DNA of 56,476 nt, taken from positions 1-56,476 of the forward strand of contig JAISXY010000104.1 in the NCBI GenBank assembly GCA_031270285.1, written 5' to 3'. Under the pieces are notes generated by a model that worked only from the letters and a program-made list of their open reading frames with translations, did not search any database and was not told the origin of the DNA. The number at the start of each line of letters is the position of its first letter. The first letter of the stretch is position 1. Shown one piece after another: positions 45,515 to 53,995 of this stretch. The translations under genes were made by a program, and so were the position numbers. The DNA is from Campylobacteraceae bacterium. Its GTDB lineage: Bacteria > Campylobacterota > Campylobacteria > Campylobacterales > Campylobacteraceae.

Positions 45515-46155
45515 TAATATCTCTTAAAATCCAATCTTTTTTCACGCTTTTTGATAACGAAAAAATAGAAGATTTAAAAGAGAAAGAGCTTGTGTCCAAC
45601 ATGATAATGCGCCGCCGTCTCACAAGAAATGCCAAAATGCTTATATATTTGGCGCATATTCTTAATGTCAAAAATGAAAGAATAGTTTACGGCAGCAGTT
45701 ACGGCGAACTGCAGGAGAGTATATCCATATTAAAAAGTATATTTTCCAAATCCTCTCCAAGTCCTACCGATTTTCAAAATTCTGTTTATAATGCTCCCGC
45801 CTCTTACTTTTCAATCTTAAGCGGCAATACATCAGAGATCATGAGCGTATCCAACGGTGATAAAACAGGAGATAATACTTTAAAAACAGCCGCTATAAAG
45901 GCGATAGATGGAGATATGATATTTTGTGCCGTATGCGAAAGTTTTGGCGTTGATGAAATTCGCGCGTTAAATGTCTGCGGCGCACCGTTTGAAAGCGCTG
46001 TCGGTTTAATCATAACGTCAAGCGATAAAAAACCCGATATATTGTATAACAGTTTAAAACCCTCGCCGAAATTTGTTCCGAGCATCGCAAAACTCATGAG
46101 CCTTTGCGAGTTTTTGCGTATAAATCCAACGGCAATAGTAGGCATAGAGTGTTGA
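45511..46155 (+). CDS. Ketosynthase-like chain-length-factor protein
   Basis: A 214 aa protein resembling the N-terminal ketosynthase-like domain found in aryl polyene clusters (RRRLTRNAKMLIYLAH, YGSSYGELQESISILKSI, and NAPASYFSILSGNTS where a normal enzyme would have its Cys region). No nucleophilic Cys is present at that place. It should act as a non-catalytic partner of a cluster ketosynthase. It overlaps darB and the dehydratase gene. Confidence 0.7.
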   Translation: MIISLKIQSFFTLFDNEKIEDLKEKELVSNMIMRRRLTRNAKMLIYLAHILNVKNERIVYGSSYGELQESISILKSIFSKSSPSPTDFQNSVYNAPASYFSILSGNTSEIMSVSNGDKTGDNTLKTAAIKAIDGDMIFCAVCESFGVDEIRALNVCGAPFESAVGLIITSSDKKPDILYNSLKPSPKFVPSIAKLMSLCEFLRINPTAIVGIEC

Positions 46156-46493
46156 AACTTCCTCATAAGCCGCCGATACTTTTTGCCAAAGAGATTTTGC
46201 ATAAAGGCGAAGATTGGGCTGAGGTGGCGGTAGAGTTCCCAAAACCGCCAACACTTGGCATGATGATGGAATCTGCCGCCCAAAGCAGCGCAGCTTTAAA
46301 CAATAGTGAAAAAGAGGGTTATCTGCTCTCATGTTCAAATCTTATTTTGCACAAAGAACCGACAGCAGTAAAATTTAACGCACATATAAAAAATATCATG
46401 TCAAACTCTTCGCTGAATGAGATCTGTTTTGAGATAAAAGAACAAAACACTCTTATATCAAGCGGCACTCTTTTGGTCATGTTACAAAGTTAG
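46149..46493 (+). CDS. ApeP-like hotdog 3-hydroxyacyl-ACP dehydratase
   Basis: A roughly 114 aa hotdog-type protein: LPHKPPILFAKEILH at the start, then a long helix TLGMMMESAAQSSAAL with an acidic residue as in ApeP/FabZ-type dehydratases. It would remove water to build conjugated double bonds. No ATG is available; GTG at 46149 or TTG at 46152 overlaps the stop of the previous gene. It is the last gene of the plus-strand half of the cluster. Confidence 0.7.
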   Translation: MLKLPHKPPILFAKEILHKGEDWAEVAVEFPKPPTLGMMMESAAQSSAALNNSEKEGYLLSCSNLILHKEPTAVKFNAHIKNIMSNSSLNEICFEIKEQNTLISSGTLLVMLQS

Positions 46494-46586
46494 AACTTAT
46501 AGATTTTTGTTTAAGATAAAATAAAGTTTTTTTTAATCGGGTGTGAGTAAAATATTAAATATGGAATTTAATGATAAGGAGAAGAT

Positions 46587-47432
46587 ATGAAAATAATCAA
46601 AGCGCAGGATATTACCGATGCTGTTGCAAATCTCTGTATCAAAGCGTGCAGAATTGTTACGCCGGACATGTATAAAGCTTTTAAGCAAGCCGAAAAAGAC
46701 GAACAGTCGCCGCTTGGGCGCGATATTTTAGCCAAAATCATAGAAAATGCGGATATTGCCGAAAAAGATGCAACGCCTATCTGTCAAGATACCGGCATGA
46801 CGGTAGTCTTTGTTGAATACGGGCAAGATGTGAGGATTGAAGGCGGTTATCTGGAAGATGCTATAAACGAAGGAATAGCCAAAGGTTATGTGGACGGATA
46901 TTTGAGAAAATCAGTAGTCGCAGAGCCGATATTTAACAGGAAGAATACGGGCGATAACACGCCTGCCGTTATCAATACAAGAGTAGTCAAAGGAGACAAA
47001 CTCAAAATCAAAGTTGCCCCGAAAGGCTTTGGCAGCGAGAATAAAAGTGTACTGAAAATGCTTGTTCCCGCAGACGGTTTGGAGGGAGTCAAAAAAGTCT
47101 TTTTGGAAGCCGTCAAACTCGCAGGTCCGAACGCCTGTCCTCCCATGGTCATAGGCGTAGGCATAGGCGGCACTATGGATAAAGCTGCGCTTTTGGCAAA
47201 ACAGGCGGCTGTGCGCTCCGTAGATTCGCATAACGAACATCCGGATTATGCAAAACTTGAAGAAGAACTTTTGGAACTTGCCAATAAAACAGGCGTTGGT
47301 CCGCAGGGATTAGGCGGTACGACTACGGCTGTTAAAGTGAATGTGGAGTGGTATCCTACGCACATAGCAGGACTTCCCGTTGCCGTAAATATTAACTGTC
47401 ATGCGGCGCGCCACGCCGATATTACGCTTTAA
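46587..47432 (+). CDS. fumA: Fumarate hydratase class I, alpha subunit
   Basis: A 281 aa subunit of the Fe-S fumarase. The three cluster-binding cysteines appear in TPICQDTGMTV, GPNACPPMVIG and NINCHAARHA. It interconverts fumarate and malate in the TCA cycle, forward or reductive. GGAG precedes the ATG, and the beta subunit follows after nine bases. The symbol marks the family; split-subunit enzymes are also annotated ttdA-like, but tartrate-specific function is less likely here. Confidence 0.92.
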   Translation: MKIIKAQDITDAVANLCIKACRIVTPDMYKAFKQAEKDEQSPLGRDILAKIIENADIAEKDATPICQDTGMTVVFVEYGQDVRIEGGYLEDAINEGIAKGYVDGYLRKSVVAEPIFNRKNTGDNTPAVINTRVVKGDKLKIKVAPKGFGSENKSVLKMLVPADGLEGVKKVFLEAVKLAGPNACPPMVIGVGIGGTMDKAALLAKQAAVRSVDSHNEHPDYAKLEEELLELANKTGVGPQGLGGTTTAVKVNVEWYPTHIAGLPVAVNINCHAARHADITL

Positions 47433-47441
47433 GGAGTTACA

Positions 47442-47999
47442 ATGTCAGAAGCTGTAAAAATAAAAGCCCCGTTTGATAAAGATATCGCCAAAAAACTAAA
47501 AGCAGGCGATAATGTTCTAATATCCGGCACTATAATAGCGGCGCGCGATGCCGCTCACAAAGCTTTAACCGAAGCTTTGGCGCGAGGTGAAAAACTGCCC
47601 GTTGAACTTGAAAATGAGATAATATACTATCTTGGACCAAGTCCTGCAAAGCCGGGTCAGGTTATAGGTGCGGCAGGTCCTACGACAAGCGGCAGAATGG
47701 ACAAATATACGCCGACTATTTTGGAACTTGGCGTAAGCGGCATGATAGGCAAAGGCTACCGCTCAAAAGAGGTTATTGACTCCATTGTGAAAAACGGTGC
47801 GGTTTATATGGTGGCGATAGGCGGTGCGGGAGCGCTTATATCGCAGACTATCAAAAAATATGAAGTGCTGGCGTATCCTGAGTTGGGACCAGAAGCTGTT
47901 GCAAGGCTTACTGTGGAAGATTTCCCTGCGATTGTAGCGATAGACAGTGAAGGCAATAATTTTTACGAAGCAGGGCAAAAGCCGTATATAAAAATTTAA
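47442..47999 (+). CDS. fumB: Fumarate hydratase class I, beta subunit
   Basis: A 185 aa subunit with YLGPSPAKPGQVIGAAGPTT, SGRMDKYTP and MIGKGYRS, the conserved C-terminal half of class I fumarases. It works in a complex with the alpha subunit encoded just upstream. A weak hairpin (GTTTTAT at 48015 and ATAAAAC at 48034) follows the gene. Confidence 0.92.
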   Translation: MSEAVKIKAPFDKDIAKKLKAGDNVLISGTIIAARDAAHKALTEALARGEKLPVELENEIIYYLGPSPAKPGQVIGAAGPTTSGRMDKYTPTILELGVSGMIGKGYRSKEVIDSIVKNGAVYMVAIGGAGALISQTIKKYEVLAYPELGPEAVARLTVEDFPAIVAIDSEGNNFYEAGQKPYIKI

Positions 48000-48095
48000 A
48001 CCATTTTTTGAGAAGTTTTATTAAATAGCTTTGATAAAACCTCCAAATACTTTTTGCATATTATATTGCTTTTTATGCAGGATAAAAATCGCCGC

Positions 48096-48551
48096 TTAAT
48101 TAAAAATTTTTTTAAACCAGGTATGTTTATCGGATTTTTTGACGGTGTTTTTACTGTTTAGCATTTTTTGTACGCTCTCTTTATAGGCTCTGTCTTCAAT
48201 CAGTATATGCTGCGTGAGCCAAATCTGAAGTTCTGCCATAAGCTGCCCCGTTATATCACGCCCTTCATTAAAGGCAATTTTATATTTGCCTATACTTGAT
48301 ACAAAATTTTCATGGATACTTTTATGATGCATAAACTGCGGATATTCAGCCTCTTCCATCAACTTTTCCTCAAAAGAGAAGTGTGAAATAACATACTCTG
48401 TTATATTAAAAAGCGTATTTTTGACAATATTTTTATCATTCAGCACAAACGCTTCATGCAGTTCATTGATATATTGAACTATTTTTTTGTGCTGATTATC
48501 TATCTCCTCTATCCCGATATTGTAAGATGGGTCCCAATTCCAATATGCCAT
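48096..48551 (-). CDS. Bacteriohemerythrin (second copy)
   Basis: A 151 aa paralogue of the protein at 27997-28449: EIDNQHKK, VISHFSFEEKLM, HHKSIHENF and WLTQHILIEDRAY give the di-iron ligands, and both copies share DI/VTGQLMAE and WFKKIF/TLF endings. Probable O2 carrier or sensor. It is a single gene convergent with the fumarase operon. Confidence 0.92.
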   Translation of the reverse strand: MAYWNWDPSYNIGIEEIDNQHKKIVQYINELHEAFVLNDKNIVKNTLFNITEYVISHFSFEEKLMEEAEYPQFMHHKSIHENFVSSIGKYKIAFNEGRDITGQLMAELQIWLTQHILIEDRAYKESVQKMLNSKNTVKKSDKHTWFKKIFN

Positions 48552-48886
48552 TTTATCTCCTGCTTAAAACGACGCTATTCTATATATTGAAAGCAACAAT
48601 AATATTATTTTAATTTAAAAAAATAGAAAATATGCAAAATAGATGGTCGGACAACAAATGAGATACTTAAAAATAATTTATATATTATATCTTAACCATA
48701 TTGCAAAAACAGCGGCTCATGGAAGATTGTCAATAGATTTTTTTAAATATTTAAAACTTTTCGCGCAGTAGAACCAAGCTTTCTTGCAAAAAACGCTACT
48801 GCGAGCTTGTCATAAAAACGGTTAAACTTAACCTGACTGCTTAAAAGATGCGCATGCATATCTACCGTTTTTATCTTTTCATTCCC
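48552..48886. other. 335-base gap without a gene
   Basis: No credible open frame is found. The left part near 48552-48720 is AT-rich and should hold the hemerythrin promoter. The right part contains the structured element described separately. Confidence 0.6.
48760..48875 (+). ncRNA. Structured element, possible small RNA
   Basis: Two perfect stems lie in the gap: CGCAGTAG (48764-48771) with CTACTGCG (48796-48803), and AAAAACGGT (48814-48822) with ACCGTTTTT (48864-48872), the latter ending in a T-run and containing GGTTAA-AC-TTAACC and GCATGC palindromes. The order of stem, linker and terminator-like stem suggests a small RNA, but no family is recognised and strand is a guess. Confidence 0.3.
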
Positions 48887-49219
48887 TTAAATGTGGCCGA
48901 TTATAAGAGTTATTATTACGCAAAAAAGCGGCGATATTGCCGATAAAATACTCTTCATGCGCACATTTTTTACGCAAAAAACAGTCAATAAAATTGAGAT
49001 AAAAACAAAAGTAGCGTATAAACTTAAAATGATTATGGGGCGTTCATAAAAAAAATGTTCAAAAATTTTGCCCCAAACTTCGGCATACGCCATAACCAAA
49101 ATAAAAAAAACAAAGATACAATCCGACAAAAGACCCCATTTGCTTCTTTTATGACTTGAAACAAAAATCCCATAAAATATCACATAAAGAGTTGCGAAAA
49201 GGAGTACAGCAGCCATCAT
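48887..49219 (-). CDS. Small membrane protein of unknown function
   Basis: A 110 aa protein made of about four hydrophobic helices (LLFATLYVIFYGIFV, CIFVFFILVMAYAEV, IIILSLYATFVFISILLTVF, LFCVIITLIIGHI) with a basic first loop (SSHKRSKWG). I do not recognise a family. It is on the same strand as the bc1 operon, just beyond its terminator. An RBS-like GGAG lies a little upstream of the start. Confidence 0.55.
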   Translation of the reverse strand: MMAAVLLFATLYVIFYGIFVSSHKRSKWGLLSDCIFVFFILVMAYAEVWGKIFEHFFYERPIIILSLYATFVFISILLTVFCVKNVRMKSILSAISPLFCVIITLIIGHI

Positions 49220-49240
49220 TTAAAACCCATTTGTGCAGGA

Positions 49241-49272
49241 ATTTAAAAAAAGGAGGAGGCTAAAACCTCCTC
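49241..49272 (-). terminator. Intrinsic terminator of the bc1 operon
   Basis: GAGGAGG (49253-49259) and CCTCCTC (49266-49272) form a 7-bp stem with a 6-base loop; on the minus strand it runs into TTTTTTTAAAT. It lies ten bases after the cytochrome c1 stop codon. Confidence 0.85.
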
Positions 49273-49282
49273 TTTAAAAAAA

Positions 49283-50326
49283 TCAATGAAGTTCTCTCCA
49301 AACTCCTTCTTTCCACATGTAAGCAAAGAATGTCATCAGAACGAAGAATATAATCATGCCTATGCCGACCGTTACTCTCTCATCTTTTTTGCTGTCGCCG
49401 ATTTGTTCAAGATAACTTACGCTTTTATCGGTGTAATTTTTTGTAAGTCCAACGCGCGGCATTGCCGTGCCGTCAAGCTTCTTTTGGGGATCGTTGATGA
49501 AATTTTCAAGATATTCAGCACCGCGTGAGCGTATCATGATAGATAAATCAGGCGGATTTGAACCCATATAATTTTTCAAAGCACCTTTTTCGGTTGTAGC
49601 ATAGAGTGCATCATATTTTATGTCATGGCAGCGCAGACAAGCTGTTTCAAAAACCTCTTTACCGCTTATCTCCTGCGGGGCTATTGATTCTAAATATGCG
49701 ACAATATCGGCTGTTTCTTGATTGACATCATCTCCAAATCCAAAAAACTGCGTCATTGGAAGCGGATTTTCGTCATTAAACTTTTTATGCACTTTCAATG
49801 CTCGTGCGGGATTGGTGATAAGTGCGATAAGAAATTTCTTGTCGTAAACGGCTCCCGCAAGGCTAAGATCCGGTATGGCTATGCCGTAAGATTCGGAAGC
49901 GAGCGCATCGTCAAACGGCGCTTCAAATTCTTGAGATTTTAAACCATGACATGAAGTACACGCTGCGATAAGCCCTGCGCCGTTTTCAGCATCGCCCTCA
50001 AGCGCAGCTATCTCATTTACCTGCGCCCAAAGCTCTTGATAAGCGGACAAATCATTCTGTCTTACTTCAACCTCTACTTTCGCACTCTCTACGGCTTTTT
50101 GGAGATTTTCATCAGTTGCATTTTTCATAAGCGCATTCTCCGCTTTTTTCAGCGCAGCTCTTGCCTCTTCTATTCTGACATTTGCAAGGTCAATATCTTC
50201 CCGTTCATAGTTAAAATTAGCAGGCGCTACATGAGGATTCATCTCGCTGTGGGCAAAAGGCTCTATACCAATATATGTTATAAGCGTAAAAACTATCAAT
50301 ATAATTAAAATCTTTAACTCTTTCAT
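49283..50326 (-). CDS. petC: Diheme cytochrome c subunit of the bc1 complex
   Basis: A 347 aa protein with an N-terminal membrane helix, a coiled-coil stretch (about residues 45-110, IEEARAALKKAENALMK), two heme c sites (ACTSCHGLK and ACLRCHDIK) and a C-terminal anchor helix (VGIGMIIFFVLMTFFAYMW). Two hemes in place of a mono-heme c1 is the known Campylobacterota form. It accepts electrons from the Rieske protein and passes them to a soluble cytochrome. It overlaps the cytochrome b gene by four bases. Confidence 0.92.
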   Translation of the reverse strand: MKELKILIILIVFTLITYIGIEPFAHSEMNPHVAPANFNYEREDIDLANVRIEEARAALKKAENALMKNATDENLQKAVESAKVEVEVRQNDLSAYQELWAQVNEIAALEGDAENGAGLIAACTSCHGLKSQEFEAPFDDALASESYGIAIPDLSLAGAVYDKKFLIALITNPARALKVHKKFNDENPLPMTQFFGFGDDVNQETADIVAYLESIAPQEISGKEVFETACLRCHDIKYDALYATTEKGALKNYMGSNPPDLSIMIRSRGAEYLENFINDPQKKLDGTAMPRVGLTKNYTDKSVSYLEQIGDSKKDERVTVGIGMIIFFVLMTFFAYMWKEGVWRELH

Positions 50327-51594
50327 TTTGCGCCTCCGCTTTTTCTCTCAATGATAGTTATAATCGGCAGTATAACAAATAGTGCGATAAACAGTACGGT
50401 AAAAACGAAACCTGCTAAATTATTTGAGATAAAAATGCTGTATATATCATCTCCGGGCGGCAGTTTGCCATATACGGTAAGGAATATCAAATCTATAATA
50501 AGTATCCAAAACCATATCTTAAACAGCGGTCTTTTTGAAGCAGGTTTAACTTCAGGGTCGCGGTCTAAAAACGGCAAAAAGAAAAACGCTATCTGCGCAA
50601 ATCCGAATGCAATCAAACCTATATACATTGCGGGAATACCGGCTATATCAAAGTAAAAGCCTCTCAATACTTCATAACTCCATAAAAAATACCATTCGGG
50701 ATAGATGTGTGCGGGCGTTTTGAGATTATCCGCAGGATCAAAGTTGATAGGATCCATCGCAAAGTTAAAATGAAAACATACAAGATACGATACAAATATC
50801 ATAAATGCGCTTACTACAAAAAAGTCTTTGCATAAAAAAGCAGGCCAGAAAGGTATGACTTTAGACTCTTTTTTGTTGCCGTATTTATATTTATCAGCCT
50901 CTTCGTTAAAATCAAACTCTTCAGCTGTTTGGTTATTAACATGCGGTATGCGCAAAGAGTAAAAATGCAGAGCAATAATCGCTATTATTACGATGGGGAG
51001 CAGCACTACATGAAGCATAAAAAATCTTGTCAGCGTAGCGTCGGCAGGGTAAAAGTTGCCTCTTATCCAAACAACCAAACTATCGCCTATAAACGGAACA
51101 TTTGCAAAAAGTTCCGTGATAACTTTTGCCGCCCAGTAACTCATTTGTCCCCATGGAAGCATATATCCGCTGAATGCTTCGGCTGAAAAACAGACAAACA
51201 GCAGCATGCCGCTTATCCAAATTATCTCTCTGCCGCTTTTATACGAACCGTAATATATCGCTACAAACATGTGAATATATATAATAAGAAATATCAAAGA
51301 CGCCGCAATCGCATGCAAATGTCTCCAAAGCCAGCCGTATGCCACCTCTTGCATAATTGTAAAATTCACGCTGTCAAATGCAAGTTTAACATCGGGCTTG
51401 TAGTACATCAATAAAAATAAGCCCGTTATAAAAAGTACTGCAAAAAGGACTAATAGTACAACGCCCATAGCCCAGAGAAAATTGATATTTTTAGGTATCC
51501 AATACTCTGTCGCCAATATCTTCATTAACGGCTTAATAGCCAGTCTTTGATCAAGCCAGTCTATAAAACCTGTCGCTTTTCTAATATGTGCCAT
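50323..51594 (-). CDS. petB: Cytochrome b subunit of the bc1 complex
   Basis: A 423 aa membrane protein with eight or so helices. Heme-ligand His pairs are in WRHLHAIAASLIF and FMLHVVLLPIVIIAIIALHFY, and the quinol-site motif is DPEWY-like here as YPEWYFLWSYE. The start is MAHIRK, preceded by AAGGAG, rather than the longer frame from 51651, which would overlap the Rieske gene. It oxidises menaquinol and moves electrons across the membrane. Confidence 0.94.
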   Translation of the reverse strand: MAHIRKATGFIDWLDQRLAIKPLMKILATEYWIPKNINFLWAMGVVLLVLFAVLFITGLFLLMYYKPDVKLAFDSVNFTIMQEVAYGWLWRHLHAIAASLIFLIIYIHMFVAIYYGSYKSGREIIWISGMLLFVCFSAEAFSGYMLPWGQMSYWAAKVITELFANVPFIGDSLVVWIRGNFYPADATLTRFFMLHVVLLPIVIIAIIALHFYSLRIPHVNNQTAEEFDFNEEADKYKYGNKKESKVIPFWPAFLCKDFFVVSAFMIFVSYLVCFHFNFAMDPINFDPADNLKTPAHIYPEWYFLWSYEVLRGFYFDIAGIPAMYIGLIAFGFAQIAFFFLPFLDRDPEVKPASKRPLFKIWFWILIIDLIFLTVYGKLPPGDDIYSIFISNNLAGFVFTVLFIALFVILPIITIIERKSGGAK

Positions 51595-51604
51595 TGTCTG
51601 CTCC

Positions 51605-52108
51605 TTACACTTTAGCCGTGAGCTGTTTATACTCAGGACCTTCTTCGCCAAGAACCAAAGTTGCGCCTTCTATTTTAAAAGGCGGTATGCTTAAAGGTTT
51701 TGGAGGCGGAGCCACTACAACAAGTCCGTCAGCGTCAAATACGCCGCCATGACATGCACAGTGAAACTGCTGCTTGGACTCTTTCCATTCGGGAATACAT
51801 CCAAGATGTGTACAGAGTTGTATAACCACAACATAGTTTGCGTCTTCTACTACAACGTCTCTATTCTCATTTTTCTTCATTTCCGCTGTTTTTTTCAAAA
51901 TAAAAACAGGCAGCCCGCGCCACTCTATAGTGCGGCTTTCGCCATCTTTAATCGGCGAAAGATCTACAGTTAAAAATCCAGCAGCTTCTACGCTTGGCAG
52001 CGGATCCCAGCTTCTTTTCATCGCCCCAAGAGACAAAACGCCTCCCAAAGCGGCAAATCCGCCAAGAGCAAAGCCGAAGAATTTTCTTCTTCCTTCTTCA
52101 TGCGCCAT
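51605..52108 (-). CDS. petA: Rieske iron-sulfur protein of the bc1 complex
   Basis: A 167 aa protein with an N-terminal twin-arginine-like signal/anchor (GRRKFFGFALGGFAALGG) and the 2Fe-2S ligands in CTHLGC and CACHGG, the disulfide Cys included. First gene of petABC; its promoter is in the 115-base gap shared with the divergent phosphorylase-like gene. Confidence 0.95.
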   Translation of the reverse strand: MAHEEGRRKFFGFALGGFAALGGVLSLGAMKRSWDPLPSVEAAGFLTVDLSPIKDGESRTIEWRGLPVFILKKTAEMKKNENRDVVVEDANYVVVIQLCTHLGCIPEWKESKQQFHCACHGGVFDADGLVVVAPPPKPLSIPPFKIEGATLVLGEEGPEYKQLTAKV

Positions 52109-52223
52109 ATTTGCTTCCTTGCATTGAATAAATTAGTTTTTAATTTTAGCGCGAATTTCATTAAATATATTTGATTTAAATTACTTTTGCGTAATTTTCT
52201 TATCAAAACGATATAATCACGCA

Positions 52224-52742
52224 ATGAAAAAAATTAACATCAAAACGCTCATACATACGGCGCTTACCGCCGAAGCAAAACCGATAACAGGTTATTTTCG
52301 GTTAAAATGTATCTGTCGGCGCCCTTTTAATATCTACATAAAAGATGATATTGCGCTTATAGTTTCAGGGGTCGGCGCACAAAAGAGCAAAGAGGCGTTA
52401 AAATATGCATTAGAGCGTTTTAGTCCGCAAAAAGCTATCAATATAGGTATTGCGGGTTGTTGTGATAAAAATATCAAAATAGGTTCGCTTTTTTGTACGA
52501 CGCATAAAAATTTAACTGTTCCGTACGCCTCTCTTTGCACATTGACAAAACCAGCAACAAATATGCAGGGGATCTCATCGCTGCTTGTTGATATGGAGAG
52601 CGAAGCGTTTTTGGAAATTATGGACATGGAGAGATATATATTTAAAATAGTGTCGGATTATTTGGAAGATAGAAATTTCTCAAAAGCGGAGGTGGGCGCA
52701 TTACTGCAAAAAAGCATCCCGCTTTGGAGCAGATATGTTTGA
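52224..52742 (+). CDS. Short nucleoside-phosphorylase-like protein
   Basis: A 172 aa protein that resembles the PNP/MTA-SAH nucleosidase fold: HTALTAEAKPI at the N-terminus, VSGVGAQKSKEAL, INIGIAGCC and the VDMESEAFL motif with the ribose-binding Met-Glu. It is about 50 residues shorter than normal members because the middle is compact. It overlaps the radical SAM gene by eight bases, so both are made together. Substrate unknown; a nucleoside repair product is possible. Confidence 0.65.
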   Translation: MKKINIKTLIHTALTAEAKPITGYFRLKCICRRPFNIYIKDDIALIVSGVGAQKSKEALKYALERFSPQKAINIGIAGCCDKNIKIGSLFCTTHKNLTVPYASLCTLTKPATNMQGISSLLVDMESEAFLEIMDMERYIFKIVSDYLEDRNFSKAEVGALLQKSIPLWSRYV

Positions 52743-53952
52743 ACGATTTGAGAGTGCATGCAAATATACGGCGTTTTTAAGTCTTGAGGAGAAAACGCGT
52801 GAATTTTTAAAACATCGGGCGTTTTTAAGCCGTCTTACTTTTGCCCAAATACGGTATTTGATCACAATAGCTATAGATTTGCAAATGTGGGGATATGATA
52901 TACAAAAGATATGGGGAGAGCATGATTTTGGAACATTAGAAAAAGCATATGAAGAGTTGAAAAATATGCCGAAAAAATATGATAAAAACTCAAAAAAAAC
53001 TCTTTTTTCGTACCAAAACAAGCTGCATGTAAAAGAGAAAGAGGGCGTAGGATTTGGCAGATGTCCCGTCGCTTCGCCGAAAACCAGATGCTGCAATCTC
53101 TTAACGTTAGATGCGTACGAAGGATGCGGATACGCGTGTTCATACTGCTCCATACAGTCATTTTATCAAAATGTTACGGTTGATAATAATTTTGCCTCCA
53201 AACTATCCGCATTTAAATTTGACAAAGATAAGATTTATCACATAGGCACGGGACAATCCTCAGATTCTCTCATGCGCGGCAATCAGGAGGGCGTTTTGAA
53301 TGCGCTGATAAAATTTGCGCGCAAAAATCCAAATGTAATTTTAGAGTTAAAAAGCAAAAGCGGCAATATAGATTATCTCTTGAAAACTGATTTGCCGTAC
53401 AACATCATCTGTACGTTTTCATTGAATCCGCAGATTGTTATAAATAACGAAGAGCATTTAACCGCAAGCTTAAAAAAACGCATGGAAGCTGCCGACAAAC
53501 TCTCGCAAAAAGGGATTTTAACGGGATTTCACTTTCACCCTATGGTTTGGTTTGAAGGGTGGCGGGAAGAGTATGAGATGATAGCTTTTGAACTTATACA
53601 AAAGTTTAAACCCGAAAATATAGCGCTTGTATCCATGGGAACTTTGACTTTCACAAAGCCTGTTTTAAAACAAATCCGACGAAAAGCACAACCGACTAAA
53701 ATCCTCCAAATGCCGCTCTCTTTTGTACATGGCAAATTTTCCTATCCGATAGATATAAAAGAACAGATGTTCGGCGTACTTTACAAAGCTTTTGAAGCGT
53801 GGCATGAGAAAGTCTTTTTTTATCTTTGTATGGAAGATGAGAGTTTGTGGCGCAAAGTTTTTGGATATGAATACGACAATAACGAGATATTTGAAACAGA
53901 GATGAAAAAAGCTTACATGAAAAAGATAGACAGTTTATCTCAAAAGCAGTGA
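52735..53952 (+). CDS. Spore-photoproduct-lyase-like radical SAM protein
   Basis: A 405 aa radical SAM enzyme. The 4Fe-4S motif is GCGYACSYC (CX3CX2C), with the conserved YEGCGYACSYCSIQ context of SplB-type proteins, a helical N-terminal domain of about 100 residues and GTGQSSDSLM after the core. True lyases repair thymine dimers in spores; this organism should not sporulate, so it may repair other DNA or act on a nucleoside together with the coupled phosphorylase-like protein (inference). Confidence 0.8.
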   Translation: MFERFESACKYTAFLSLEEKTREFLKHRAFLSRLTFAQIRYLITIAIDLQMWGYDIQKIWGEHDFGTLEKAYEELKNMPKKYDKNSKKTLFSYQNKLHVKEKEGVGFGRCPVASPKTRCCNLLTLDAYEGCGYACSYCSIQSFYQNVTVDNNFASKLSAFKFDKDKIYHIGTGQSSDSLMRGNQEGVLNALIKFARKNPNVILELKSKSGNIDYLLKTDLPYNIICTFSLNPQIVINNEEHLTASLKKRMEAADKLSQKGILTGFHFHPMVWFEGWREEYEMIAFELIQKFKPENIALVSMGTLTFTKPVLKQIRRKAQPTKILQMPLSFVHGKFSYPIDIKEQMFGVLYKAFEAWHEKVFFYLCMEDESLWRKVFGYEYDNNEIFETEMKKAYMKKIDSLSQKQ

Positions 53953-53995
53953 TTTTTATATTACAATATTGTTATAAAAAAATAGAGGTTTATAT

